From NCBI RefSeq assembly GCF_021535135.1, contig NZ_CP091036.1, positions 2,976,001 through 3,040,000 on the forward strand: a stretch of 64,000 nt of DNA. The letters are read 5' to 3'. Position numbers and translations under genes: made by a program. Each line of letters begins with the position of its first letter. Within the stretch, counting starts at the first letter, position 1. The notes under the pieces were generated by a model. The model was not told the origin of the DNA, made no database searches, and was given only the letters and a program-made list of their open reading frames with translations. Positions 19,945 to 29,868 of this stretch are shown in pieces. The DNA is from Antarcticibacterium sp. 1MA-6-2. GTDB lineage: Bacteria; Bacteroidota; Bacteroidia; Flavobacteriales; Flavobacteriaceae.

Positions 19945-20328
19945 ATGAAGCAGCAATTCCTAAGGTTCGTTGTCAAATTAATTCCTTTAACTCTTGTTCT
20001 CTTCCTCATCCAGTATGTTTTAATAAATTATTTTCTAAAGGAAACCAGTCTCTACTATTCGACTTATTCTATTTATCTCTTCCATTTTTTTTCAACTTTA
20101 ATTATTTATGGATTATTGATCCTGGTTCATCATCATTTTAAGGATAAGACAGGTTTTGCTTTTATGGGAGCAGGCCTTATTAAAATGTTTGCTGCCATTG
20201 TTTTTCTGCTGCCAATGTTACTTAACAATACTAGTAGCGCCTTTTTCAATCTTCTCACTTTTTTCATTCCTTATTTCCTTTACCTGGTCTTTGAAACTTT
20301 TTATGCCGTAAAACTCATAAATTCTTAA
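19945..20328 (+). CDS. DUF6168-like membrane protein of the ATP synthase locus
   Basis: A 127-residue protein with four hydrophobic segments and no catalytic motif. Its position between atpZ and atpB is characteristic of a flavobacterial family (DUF6168) that takes the place of AtpI. A role in Fo assembly is inferred from position only. Confidence 0.7.
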   Translation: MKQQFLRFVVKLIPLTLVLFLIQYVLINYFLKETSLYYSTYSIYLFHFFSTLIIYGLLILVHHHFKDKTGFAFMGAGLIKMFAAIVFLLPMLLNNTSSAFFNLLTFFIPYFLYLVFETFYAVKLINS

Positions 20329-20415
20329 TAACTGTTTGTCTTTCAATAAGCTTCATAAAAAGGGGAAATGAGGCAAAAAAAATAATTCGGGGCTTTTAGA
20401 TAAAAATTAAAAGCA

Positions 20416-20423
20416 TACCTTTG
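20416..20423 (+). promoter_or_regulatory. Bacteroidetes -7 promoter element before atpB
   Basis: TACCTTTG matches the TAnnTTTG consensus exactly and is followed by a purine-containing start region 42 bp before the atpB ATG. A TTTTAG tract about 20 bp upstream could serve as the -33 element. This would start transcription of the main ATP synthase operon. Confidence 0.65.
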
Positions 20424-20464
20424 CACCGAAATTTTGAGCCCACAATTATAAGTTTAACAGGACT

Positions 20465-21550
20465 ATGACAGCACAAAAATCTTTTAAGATTATAGTGATA
20501 TTTGCACTGGCGATGCTTCCTTTTTTATCTTTTTCTCAGGAAGAAGGCAGTGCCGTAAAGGAAACTGCAGAAGCATTTAATGCCACAGATATGATCATGC
20601 ATCACATTGGTGACGCTCACGAGTGGCACTTTTTTGGTGAAGGTGATCACTCCTATACTTTACCTCTTCCTGTTATTCTTTTTACGGATAATGGTTTGGT
20701 GACATTCATGTCAAGTGAATTTCATCACGATACTGAAGGTGAGCACATCGTAGAAAAGGACGGAATGAGTTTTGTGAATTACCACGAAAAGATCTACCAA
20801 CTTGAAGATGGCGCGACAGAAGTTCGGTTTGATGAAGAACACCATCCTGTTAATGCTACTACTCCCTGGGATTTTTCAATAACCAAGAATGTTGCTGCTA
20901 TGTTTATAACAGTAATATTGATGCTGTTTTTATTCTTTAAACTTGCAAATTACCATAGAAAAAACTCGCAGGCTCCTAAAGGAATGAATAATATTCTTGA
21001 AACATTGGTGTTGTTTGTAAGAGATGATATTGCAATTCCACAAATAGGTGAGAAAAAATATATGAAGTTTATGCCATTCCTCTTAACGGTATTTTTCTTC
21101 ATCTGGATCACGAATTTATTGGGTCTTTTACCAGGAGCTGCTAACGTTACAGGTAATATTGCGGTAACTGTTTCCTTAGGTCTTTTTACTTTGGCGTTGA
21201 TCCTTATTAACGGAAACAAAGATTTTTGGAAACACACCTTCTGGATGCCTGGAATTCCAACTTTTGTAAAACCTATTCTTGCAATAGTTGAGGTGATGGG
21301 CTTATTTATAAAACCTATTGCACTTATGATACGTTTGTTCGCTAACATAACTGCAGGACATATTATCATCTTAAGTTTACTCGCATTAATATTTATACTG
21401 GAAAGCGCCGGGGTAGCAGGTATTTCTGTTCCGTTTGCACTTTTCATTACAGTATTGGAATTGCTGGTTGCATTCCTACAAGCGTTTATTTTTACAATGC
21501 TGTCTGCCCTGTTTATAGGGATGGCGGTTGAGGAACATGAACATCATTAA
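20465..21550 (+). CDS. atpB: F1Fo ATP synthase subunit a
   Basis: Proton-channel subunit a, 361 residues. As in other Bacteroidetes, it carries a cleavable signal-like N-terminus (FALAMLPFLSFSQ) and a periplasmic histidine-rich extension of about 110 residues before the five membrane helices. The essential arginine is in MIRLFANITAGH, and the final helix holds FIFTMLSALFIGMA. The extended N-terminus makes it about 100 residues longer than the E. coli protein. Frame intact. Confidence 0.9.
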   Translation: MTAQKSFKIIVIFALAMLPFLSFSQEEGSAVKETAEAFNATDMIMHHIGDAHEWHFFGEGDHSYTLPLPVILFTDNGLVTFMSSEFHHDTEGEHIVEKDGMSFVNYHEKIYQLEDGATEVRFDEEHHPVNATTPWDFSITKNVAAMFITVILMLFLFFKLANYHRKNSQAPKGMNNILETLVLFVRDDIAIPQIGEKKYMKFMPFLLTVFFFIWITNLLGLLPGAANVTGNIAVTVSLGLFTLALILINGNKDFWKHTFWMPGIPTFVKPILAIVEVMGLFIKPIALMIRLFANITAGHIIILSLLALIFILESAGVAGISVPFALFITVLELLVAFLQAFIFTMLSALFIGMAVEEHEHH

Positions 21551-21573
21551 TTTTAATTTTTAATTTAATTACT

Positions 21574-21804
21574 ATGGAGTATTTACACATTGGACTTGCA
21601 GCATTAGGAGCTGGTCTTGCAGTTATTGGAGCTGCTATTGGAGTTGGTAGAATCGGTGGATCTGCAATGGATGCTATCGCACGCCAGCCAGAGGCTTCTG
21701 GAAAAATCCAGACTGCAATGATTATTGCTGCGGCTCTTGTAGAGGGTGTTGCCCTTTTTGGAGTTGTTGCTGCATTACTTGGGGTACTTACTGTACCTGC
21801 TTAG
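21574..21804 (+). CDS. atpE: F1Fo ATP synthase subunit c
   Basis: A 76-residue ring subunit with two helices. The polar loop is ARQPEASGKIQ, and the proton-carrying glutamate is in AALVEGVALFG. The first helix has the glycine repeat GAGLAVIGAAIGVGRIGG. The lack of the sodium-ligand pattern around the glutamate fits a proton-driven enzyme. It ends VLTVPA before a strong hairpin. Confidence 0.9.
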   Translation: MEYLHIGLAALGAGLAVIGAAIGVGRIGGSAMDAIARQPEASGKIQTAMIIAAALVEGVALFGVVAALLGVLTVPA

Positions 21805-21815
21805 TCCTAAGAAGT

Positions 21816-21852
21816 TAAACCTGTTCGTAACGGTTGGTTGCGAACAGGTTTT
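21816..21852 (+). promoter_or_regulatory. Strong hairpin between atpE and atpF
   Basis: A perfect stem of about 11-12 bp (AACCTGTTCG with CGAACAGGTT, extended by A-T pairs) encloses a 13-base loop. TTTTAATTAAAG follows. Lying inside the operon right after atpE, it probably adjusts stoichiometry by partial termination or by protecting the 3' end of the highly translated atpE message. Confidence 0.65.
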
Positions 21853-21891
21853 AATTAAAGTTATTGATTAAAACCTTTATATATAAATACT

Positions 21892-22386
21892 ATGGATTTA
21901 ATAACTCCTGAAATTGGCTTGTTTTTTTGGCAGACCATCGTTTTCCTGGTCTTAATCTTCTTAATGGCAAAGTTTGCCTGGAAACCAATTCTTGGTGCTG
22001 TAAAAAAGAGAGAGGATTCGATTAATAATGCATTGACTTCAGCTGAAGAAGCCAGAAGAGAAATGCAGAATCTACAGGCTGATAACGAAAAGTTGTTACA
22101 GGAAGCCCGCGTAGAACGTGATTCTATTTTAAAAGAAGCACGCCAGATAAAGGAAAAAGTAATTGCCGATGCTTCTGCTGAAGCTCAGAAGAAAGCCAAT
22201 GAAATAGTTGCACAGGCACAGGTTACGATCCAGAATGAGAAAAATGCTGCTATGGCTGAAATTAAAAATCAGGTAGCTTCTTTGTCTCTTCAAATTGCAG
22301 AAAAAGTAGTTCGTGGTGAATTATCCAACAAGGACAGGCAGGAAAAGCTTGTAGAGGAAATGTTGGAAGATGTTACTTTAAACTAA
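21892..22386 (+). CDS. atpF: F1Fo ATP synthase subunit b
   Basis: A 164-residue peripheral-stalk subunit with one N-terminal membrane helix (GLFFWQTIVFLVLIFLMAKF) and a long charged alpha-helix with the usual right-handed coiled-coil composition. KPILGAVKKREDSIN is the conserved hinge. Frame intact. Confidence 0.95.
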   Translation: MDLITPEIGLFFWQTIVFLVLIFLMAKFAWKPILGAVKKREDSINNALTSAEEARREMQNLQADNEKLLQEARVERDSILKEARQIKEKVIADASAEAQKKANEIVAQAQVTIQNEKNAAMAEIKNQVASLSLQIAEKVVRGELSNKDRQEKLVEEMLEDVTLN

Positions 22387-22390
22387 GAAT

Positions 22391-22949
22391 ATGATAGGAA
22401 CCAGGGCGGCACAGAGATATGCCAGGGCAATTTTAGATCTTGCAAAAGAACAAAAGGTGTCTCAGTTGGTGGTTAAAGATATGGAGACTATCTCCAAAAC
22501 GGTTACATCCAGTAATGAACTACAGGATGTGCTTGCAAGCCCGGCTGTGAAAAATCAGCTAAAAAAGAATGCTCTTAGGGAAATTTTTAAGGACGCCTCA
22601 TGCTGTAACTTTGGGTGCATTTGATCTTTTGTTAGAGAATAATAGAATTTATCTTCTTAAATATGTAGCTCAACAATATATTCAGCTATATAACGAAGAA
22701 AATAATATTCAGCTGGCCACAGTAACGACTGCTATTCCATTAGATACGGTTATTGAGGCTAAGATTCAGAAGAAGATCCAGGAGTTAACTTACAATAGTG
22801 CAAAGATCACTAATGTAGTAGACCCTGATATAATTGGAGGTTTCATCCTTAGGATCGGAGATCTTCAGTACAATGCCAGTGTTGCACGCAGCCTGAAGAA
22901 TTTAAAACGAGAGTTAAAAAACGATACATACATTTCAAAATTAAATTAA
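22391..22949 (+). CDS. atpH: F1Fo ATP synthase subunit delta, frame broken near 22598
   Basis: Delta subunit (OSCP), about 185 residues. The N-terminal six-helix domain starts MIGTRAAQRYARAIL. The frame breaks in GACGCCTCATGCTG (22592-22605), and one base over it continues A-V-T-L-G-A-F-D-L-L-L-E-N. The C-terminal domain IIGGFILRIGDLQYNASV is intact. It is an essential part of the operon, so the break is more likely error than mutation. Confidence 0.85.
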
Positions 22950-22990
22950 AACGGGTGTGCTGTTAAGCATACCATTTTATTCTAAATATT

Positions 22991-24572
22991 ATGGCCGAAG
23001 TAAATCCTGCTGAAGTTTCAGCAATATTAAAAAGACAACTTTCAGGTTTTGAAGCAAAAGCTTCTCTTGATGAGGTAGGAACTGTTCTTACTGTAGGGGA
23101 TGGTATTGCCCGTATCTACGGATTGGGAAATGCACAGTACGGTGAACTTATTGAATTTGAAAGCGGAATTGAAGGAATCGTTCTAAACCTTGAAGAAGAT
23201 AATGTTGGGGTAGTAATTCTTGGAGCTTTTAAAGAAATAAAAGAAGGATCTACTGCTAAAAGAACTGAGCGTATCGCTTCTATTAGAGTAGGAGAGGGTA
23301 TAACAGGAAGGGTTATTGATACTCTTGGAACTCCTATTGATGGAAAAGGTCCTATTGAAGGCGAAACTTTTGAAATGCCTTTGGATAGAAAAGCACCCGG
23401 AGTAATTTACAGAGAACCTGTAACTGAGCCATTACAAACCGGAATTAAGGCTATTGACGCAATGGTGCCCGTAGGTAGAGGTCAAAGAGAACTTGTAATT
23501 GGTGACCGTCAAACAGGTAAAACAGCTGTTTGTATTGACACCATCCTAAACCAGAAAGAATTTTATGATGCAGGGGAACCTGTATTTTGTATATATGTTG
23601 CAATTGGGCAAAAAGCCTCTACTGTTGCTGTATCGCAAAGGTACTTGAAGACAGGGGTGCTCTTGCCTATACTACAATAGTTGCTGCAAACGCATCAGAT
23701 CCTGCTCCTATGCAGGTATATGCACCGTTCGCGGGAGCTGCAATTGGTGAATATTTTAGAGACACTAGTCGTCCTGCATTAATTGTTTATGATGATTTGT
23801 CTAAACAAGCTGTTGCTTACCGTGAGGTGTCTTTGTTATTACGTCGCCCACCGGGACGTGAAGCATATCCTGGTGACGTTTTCTTCCTTCACTCAAGATT
23901 ACTTGAGCGTGCTGCGAAGATCATTAACGATGACAAGATTGCAAGCGAAATGAACGATCTTCCGGATTCTATTAAGCACCTCGTAAAAGGTGGCGGATCT
24001 TTAACAGCTCTTCCGCTTATTGAAACTCAGGCTTGAGTGACGTTTCTGCATATATCCCGACAAACGTAATTTCGATTACAGACGGACAGATATTCCTTAC
24101 TTCCGATTTATTTAACTCCGGGGTACGTCCTGCAATTAATGTAGGTATTTCTGTATCGCGTGTGGGTGGTAACGCTCAGATTAAATCAATGAAGAAAGTA
24201 GCGGGAACGTTAAAACTTGACCAGGCGCAATACCGCGAGCTTGAAGCTTTTGCTAAATTTGGATCTGACCTTGATGCTGCTACACTAAGTGTTATTGAAA
24301 AAGGTAAGAGAAACGTGGAGATCTTAAAGCAGGCTGAGAATGACCCTTACCCTGTAGAAGATCAAATCGCTATCATTTTTGCAGGATCTAAAAATCTTTT
24401 GAGAGCTGTTCCCGTGGACAGAATAAAAGAATTTGAAAGAGAATATCTGGAATTCCTTAATATGAAGCACCGTGATACGTTAGATGGTCTTAAGGCCGGA
24501 AAACTGACTGACGAGATTACAGATACGTTAACCAACGTAGCTAAGGAACTTTCAGCGAAGTATAAGAAGTAG
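22991..24572 (+). CDS. atpA: F1Fo ATP synthase subunit alpha, two frame breaks
   Basis: Alpha subunit, about 526 residues. The first piece has the P-loop GDRQTGKT. The frame loses a base near 23630 (GCTGTATCGC; restoring one gives T-V-A-V-I-A-K-V-L). A second break, CTTGAG at 24032-24037, replaces what should read E-T-Q-A-G-D-V-S-A, a motif that is nearly invariant in alpha subunits. The C-terminal part [19 protein letters not shown] follows. The protein is indispensable to the enzyme, so the two breaks are strong evidence for sequence error. Confidence 0.9.
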
Positions 24573-24688
24573 TATTGAGTATAGAGAATTGAGTATTAAG
24601 TAACTCTTTTTCTGTTTCAAAAATCGAATTTTAAGTATTGAGAATTAGATCTAACGTCTAATATCTCAATACTCAATACTAATAAAAA
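24573..24688. repeat. Inverted repeat between atpA and atpG
   Basis: Copies of the motif AGTATTGAG or its variants near 24575-24600 are mirrored by CTCAATACTCAATACT at 24665-24680, so the spacer can fold into a long imperfect hairpin. The same motif recurs within each arm (GAGTATTAAG, AGTATTGAG). No coding potential is seen. Confidence 0.6.
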
Positions 24689-25547
24689 ATGGCAAACTTA
24701 AAAGACTTACGCAGCAGGATTACCTCCGTTTCTTCAACGATGCAGATCACCAGTGCCATGAAAATGGTTTCTGCTGCGAAATTGAGCAGAGCGCAGGATG
24801 CTATTACTGCAATGCGTCCTTATTCTGAAAAATTGACGGAATTGCTGCAGAATCTTAGCGCGACTCTGGAAGGTGACGCCGGAAGTAAATATTCAGAAAA
24901 AAGAGAGGTAAACAATGTTCTTATTGTGGCTATTTCTTCTAACCGTGGATTGGCAGGTGCTTTCAATACCAACATAGTTAAAGGTGTAAGGCAAATGATC
25001 GCCAATCAATATGCTTAAAAATGTGGAGGTATTAACCCTTGGGAAAAAGGCAAATGACGTTCTGAAAAAGGAGTATAAAATTTCTGAGAACAACACTGCC
25101 ATTTATGATAATCTGGATTATGACCACGTTTCGGAAATAGCGGAAGCTTTAATGAAAATGTTCGTAGAGGAAAAATATGATGAAATAAGGATTATCTACA
25201 ATCAGTTTAAAAATGCAGCGACGCAAATTGTTACTACCGAACAGTTCTTGCCAATTGAGCAATTTGAAGCTGATGAAAATGTTACTTTAGAATATATCTA
25301 CGAACCTTCAAAAGAGGAAATTGTAAAGGACCTTATACCAAAATCATTGAAAATGCAGCTGTTCAAAGCAATGAGTGATTCTCTTGCTGCGGAACACGGG
25401 GCACGTATGACTGCGATGCACAAGGCTACTGATAATGCTACTGAATTGAGAAATTCTCTAAAGTTATCTTACAACAAAGCAAGGCAGGCATCTATCACAA
25501 ACGAAATTCTGGAAATCGTTGGTGGTGCTGAAGCTTTAAATAATTAA
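24689..25547 (+). CDS. atpG: F1Fo ATP synthase subunit gamma, frame broken near 25014
   Basis: Central-stalk gamma subunit, about 286 residues. The N-terminal helix LKDLRSRITSVSSTMQITSAMKMVSAAKL is diagnostic, and SSNRGLAGAFNTNI follows. The frame breaks at GCTTAAAAATG (25013-25023), where reading Y-A-(G)-K-N-V-E-V-L joins the pieces. The C-terminal helix ASITNEILEIVGGAEAL is intact. The terminator lies 31 bp downstream, making this the last gene of the operon; atpC and atpD are not in the window. Confidence 0.9.
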
Positions 25548-25578
25548 CGGGAATTATATTCCCCTCATATAATTGAAG

Positions 25579-25604
25579 ACCCTGCTTTAAAGAGCAGGGT
25601 TTTT
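25579..25604 (+). terminator. Rho-independent terminator of the ATP synthase operon
   Basis: A perfect 8-bp GC-rich stem (ACCCTGCT with AGCAGGGT) encloses a 6-base loop, directly followed by a T-run. It lies 31 bp after atpG. Confidence 0.85.
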
Positions 25605-25651
25605 ATTTGGCAGGCTATTTGGTTTAAAGGAACCAAATAAGAATGTTTCAA

Positions 25652-26102
25652 ATGAAAAAATACTACTATACTTTCGGATTTGTTTTTGCTGCTCTACTCA
25701 TAATCCTATTGTGCAGGATATAAAGGATTTGAAAAAGATGCTCCCGCCGAGTTTCAACCTGCTTATTATACTGAAGACGCAGCCTCCCTGCAGTTGTTTA
25801 TTCCCATGAGCGTAGTTCCCACAAAGGACGTTACTTTCAATAGCGTTTACTTTAGAGGAAGAAAAGCAGGCCTTCAGGAGGATCCTAATCGGCCGGGATC
25901 CTATATGGCCAATTTCGACAAAGGAAAAGCTGATTATGTAATGCATTCAGATCCTAAAAAAGAATACGGCAACAAAATGCACGAAGCTGTAGAAAAGATC
26001 CCATTTGAACTGGAGAAAGATGAGGCAGTAATAGTCTTTTCTGAAGGAGGAAAAGAAAAGTTTTACAAGCTCCTGGGGATAAAGGATCGTTCACCTCAAT
26101 AA
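25652..26102 (+). CDS. Putative exported or lipoprotein, frame broken near 25711
   Basis: A protein of about 149 residues with an N-terminal hydrophobic segment (MKKYYYTFGFVFAALLIIL). A cysteine-containing stretch then runs into a frame break at CTATTGTGCAGG; one base over, it continues AGYKGFEKDAPAEFQP. The mature part is soluble and lysine-rich, with VYFRGRKAGLQEDPNRPG and an EKDEAVIVFSEGGKEKFYKL C-terminus. I do not recognise the family. The break falls at the likely lipobox, so lipidation cannot be decided. Confidence 0.55.
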
Positions 26103-26179
26103 AAGATAAAAAGCAGGACAGTTTTAGTTTAGTTTGTTTAGAAATTAGGATATTTATCCCCTAAACCAAAACTCCCTCT

Positions 26180-27618
26180 TTGAGTACCTTAAAACGGTTT
26201 TTCCAGGATACCATTATTTACGGTTTTGCAACGGTCTTGCCGCGGCTCATGAATTTCATCCTGGTGCCATTGCATACGGAATATTTAGGTCCCGCAGGAT
26301 ATTCTATTAATACTACATTCTACGTTTGGGCTACTTTTTTTAATGTGGTACTTACATTTGGAATGGAAACTGCCTTCTTCAGGTTTTTCAGTCATTCTGA
26401 AGAAAAATCTAAAGTTTTTTCAACCTCATTTATTACCCTTACCATTACCACTGTCATTTTTTTCTTTCTGGTTTTTATTTTCAGGGAGAACATTACGGCA
26501 CTGGTAGACCTGGAGCCTGTTTATTTTAATTATCTATTGGGAATTCTTGCCCTGGATACACTTGTTGTAATACCCTTTGCATACTTAAGGGCTACTAATC
26601 GACCAGTAAAATTTGCTATAGTTAAAGTACTCAACATTGCGGTTGTAGTAATACTCAATTTCTATTTTTTCTGGTTTGTCACAGAATATCCTCAGTTATC
26701 ACCAGATCTTATTCTTGCTAATTATTCTCAGGAGGATAAGGTGGGATATATTTTCATAGCCAATCTTGTTGCAAGCTTAATCACTTTTTTGATTCTGCTT
26801 CCTTATTTCTTCAGAACTAAAATTGATTTCAGCATAATTATTTTAAAACAAATGTGGAAGTACGGCTGGCTTATTATGGTTGCTGGTCTGGCCTTCTTTG
26901 TAAATGAGAACCTGGATAAGTTGCTGATTAAAGAAATGATTTCTGATGAAGTAATGGGAGCATACGCGGGATGTTATAAATTGGCGGTGTTTATGATTAT
27001 CTTTATACAGGCATTTCGAATGGGTGCAGAGCCTTTCTTCTTTAACCATTCCAAAAATGAAAACGCAAGGGAAACTTATGCTGTAATTCTCCAATATTTC
27101 GTGGTATTGGGAAGTTTAATTTTAGTGATCCTAGTAGTTTATATTGATTTCTTTAAAAGATTATTGATAAGAGATGAAGAATACTGGATTACCATTGCAA
27201 TTGTTCCTGTTATTCTGCTTGCAAACCTGTTTTTGGGAATTTATCACAACCTTTCAGTTTGGTATAAGCTTACAGACAAGACAAGAATAGGAATGTATAT
27301 TTCTATCGTGGGTGCTGTAATAACTATTCTTTTAAATATATTTTTAATACTGTAATAGGCTTTATGGCGGCAGCCTGGGCAACTTTGGCCGCGTATGGAA
27401 GTATGATGTTAATTTCCTATTTTTTGGGAAAAAAATATTATCCCGTACCTTACAATATAAAAAAAATAGGGCTGTATCTTTTAACCTCAATCGCTATTTC
27501 CTTTATTTCATTTATTTTCTTCCGTGAAGACTATATAGCAGGAACAGCTTTTGTAGTTTTGTTCCTCGCAGGGATCATCATAATTGAAAAAAAGGATCTA
27601 AAGAAAATGTTGACCTAA
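26180..27618 (+). CDS. Oligosaccharide flippase (Wzx/MATE-like), frame broken near 27350
   Basis: Polysaccharide export flippase of the MOP superfamily, about 479 residues, with 13 to 14 membrane helices. A TTG start gives STLKRFFQDTIIYGFATVLPRL. ACTGTAATAGG at 27349-27359 needs one C (ACCTGT) to read I-P-V-I-G-F-M-A-A-A-W-A-T, which joins the last two helices. Conserved YGWLIMVAGLAFFVNENLDKLLI is present. It heads a run of envelope genes, so it likely moves a lipid-linked sugar across the inner membrane. Confidence 0.8.
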
Positions 27619-27628
27619 AACGTGGAAA

Positions 27629-28258
27629 ATGAAGAATAACGCGATTCAGATTAAGGTGGTACTTAAGAATTCCAAACCTCCTATTTGGAGAAGGATCCTG
27701 GTTAATAGCTCCATTACATTTGAAGAACTTCATTATACCATTCAAATTGCAATGGGTTGGGGAATTTTCCATTTATACGAATTTGCTGTAGATGATTACA
27801 GGATTGGGGTAGTGAATGACGAAATGGAAGACTATGGCTTTGGAAGTTCAGATATAATTGATTCAGCTGATATAATTCTGGAGGAAGTGTTGGCAAAGGA
27901 CTATAAAAAGATCGTTTACGAGTATGATTTTGGTGACGGATGGGTTCATAACCTGGAAATTGAAAAGATCTTGCCTTTAGATGAAAAATCCTATTATCCC
28001 GTTTGTCTTACCGGAAGCAGAAATTGCCCTCCCGAAGATTGTGGTGGAATTCCCGGTTTTTATAACCTGTTGGAGATAATTGATAACAAATGGCATCCCG
28101 AATATGAGGAGATGATGGAGTGGCTTGGAGGTTCTTATGATCCATCGGAATTTGATCTGGAAGAAACCAATCTTTTCCTAACAGAGATCAAGGAAATCAT
28201 GGATGAAGATGAGGATGAATATGAAGAGGAAGACGAGGACGAAGAAGATGAAATTTAA
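27629..28258 (+). CDS. Plasmid pRiA4b ORF-3-like protein
   Basis: A 209-residue protein of the IS1096/pRiA4b ORF-3 family, recognised by PPIWRRILV near residue 18, the HLYEF segment and the [14 protein letters not shown] motif. The function of the family is unknown; the fold is a small cysteine-containing beta domain (CPPEDCGG here). It ends in an unusually acidic tail of alternating Asp/Glu over the last 20 residues. It lies 4 bp before dut and is probably co-transcribed. Confidence 0.85.
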   Translation: MKNNAIQIKVVLKNSKPPIWRRILVNSSITFEELHYTIQIAMGWGIFHLYEFAVDDYRIGVVNDEMEDYGFGSSDIIDSADIILEEVLAKDYKKIVYEYDFGDGWVHNLEIEKILPLDEKSYYPVCLTGSRNCPPEDCGGIPGFYNLLEIIDNKWHPEYEEMMEWLGGSYDPSEFDLEETNLFLTEIKEIMDEDEDEYEEEDEDEEDEI

Positions 28259-28262
28259 AAAT

Positions 28263-28697
28263 ATGAGAATAAAAGTTATTAATCAATCTGCTCACAAATT
28301 ACCCCATTACGAAACGATAGCTTCGGCAGGAATGGACATTAGGGCCAATATTTCAGAGCCTGTTACGTTAAAACCTTTGCAACGTTCATTAATAAAAACT
28401 GGATTGTTTATTGAACTCCCAGTGGGATATGAAGCGCAGGTGAGGCCAAGAAGCGGTCTTGCTTTAAAAAAAGGAATTACTGTTCTTAATACACCGGGAA
28501 CTATTGATGCCGATTATCGCGGAGAAATAGGAGTTATTCTTGTTAATCTTTCCAATGAAGAATTTACGGTTGAAAATGGTGAGCGTATCGCTCAACTCAT
28601 TATTGCCCAACACGAGCGGGCAGAGTGGGAGCAGGTTGAAGTGCTGGAGGAAACTAGCCGTGGCGCCGGAGGTTTCGGCAGTACAGGAACTGTCTAA
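28263..28697 (+). CDS. dut: Deoxyuridine 5'-triphosphate nucleotidohydrolase
   Basis: Trimeric dUTPase of 144 residues that hydrolyses dUTP to dUMP. Its five motifs are visible: [40 protein letters not shown] and the C-terminal [10 protein letters not shown], which closes over the active site. The start ATG 28263 is preferred to an upstream in-frame ATG inside the previous gene. Frame intact. Confidence 0.95.
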   Translation: MRIKVINQSAHKLPHYETIASAGMDIRANISEPVTLKPLQRSLIKTGLFIELPVGYEAQVRPRSGLALKKGITVLNTPGTIDADYRGEIGVILVNLSNEEFTVENGERIAQLIIAQHERAEWEQVEVLEETSRGAGGFGSTGTV

Positions 28698-28810
28698 TTA
28701 ATAATAACAAAAAAGGAAAAGCGGAGAGCTAAGTCGAAGTAAAAGACAATTTCTATAATCTGTAGTAGAGAATTGCTGCTCCCTCTAATTTAATATTCAA
28801 TACAACAACA

Positions 28811-29823
28811 ATGAAAATTATAGTACCTATGGCAGGACGCGGATCGCGACTGCGCCCTCATACTTTAACAGTACCTAAACCTTTAATTCCTATTGCCGGA
28901 AAACCTATAGTCCACCTAGGTTGGTAGAAGATATTGCTAAAGTCCTTGACGAAAAAATTGATGAAGTAGCATTTATTATTGGGGAAGACTTTGGAGTAAA
29001 AGTAGAAACTGATCTAAGGCATATTGCTGAAACTTTAGGAGCCAAAGCCAGTATTTATTACCAGGATAAACCTTTAGGAACAGGGCACGCTATTATGTGC
29101 GCCAAAGATTCGCTGGAAGGCCCTGCAGTTATTGCTTATGCCGATACACTTTTTAAGGCGGATTTTACGTTAGATAAAGAGGCTGATAGTGTTATCTGGG
29201 TAAAGCAGGTGGATAATCCTTCTGCTTATGGAGTGGTTAAACTTAATGAGAAGCGGGAAATCACAGACCTTGTTGAAAAGCCTCAGGAGTACGTATCAGA
29301 TCTTGCGGTAATAGGGATCTATTATTTCAAAGATGTGGCAGTGCTAAAAGAGGAGCTTCAAAATGTTCTTAATCAAAATATTACAAGAGGAGGAGAATAC
29401 CAGATCAATGATGGTATTGAAGCTTTGAGAAGGAATGGACACAGGTTTGTTCCGGGGAAAGTGGATGAATGGATGGACTGCGGAAACAAAAATGTTACTG
29501 TAGAAACCAATGGCAGAATGCTGAAATTTCTGCATCAGGATGGAGAACAGCTGATTGCAGAGAATGTAAAGATCAGGAATTCTGAAATTACCGAGCCTTG
29601 TTTTATAGGGGAAAACGTGGAGCTTATCAATGCCAAAATTGGTCCGAATGTTTCTATTGGTAACGGAACCCGGATTATAGATGCTTCAGTGAAAAACAGC
29701 CTCATTCAGGAATTTTCTGAAGTAAGAAATGCCAGGCTGGAAAATGCGATGATTGGAAATTTTGCTGTTTTTGATGGTAACTTTACCCAGATTAGTATTG
29801 GGGATTATTCTGTTTTGGAATAA
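28811..29823 (+). CDS. Sugar-1-phosphate nucleotidyltransferase, frame broken near 28915
   Basis: Glucose-1-phosphate thymidylyl/uridylyltransferase-like protein of about 336 residues. The N-terminal [32 protein letters not shown] contains the nucleotide-binding GxGxRxxPhT signature. The frame breaks at CCTAGG (28915-28920); reading I-V-H-[R/L]-L-V-E-D-I joins the pieces. A left-handed beta-helix tail ([22 protein letters not shown]) follows the catalytic domain. The exact nucleotide and sugar are not determined. It belongs to the envelope operon with the flippase. Confidence 0.8.
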
Positions 29824-29868
29824 TTTCAGGACCGGAAGAGACGGCAGGAACCCGTTATATTATTAAAG

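Noticed and set aside
28203..28262. Upstream extension of dut into the pRiA4b-like gene
   Set aside because: The extra residues come from the acidic tail read in another frame; dUTPase starts at 28263.
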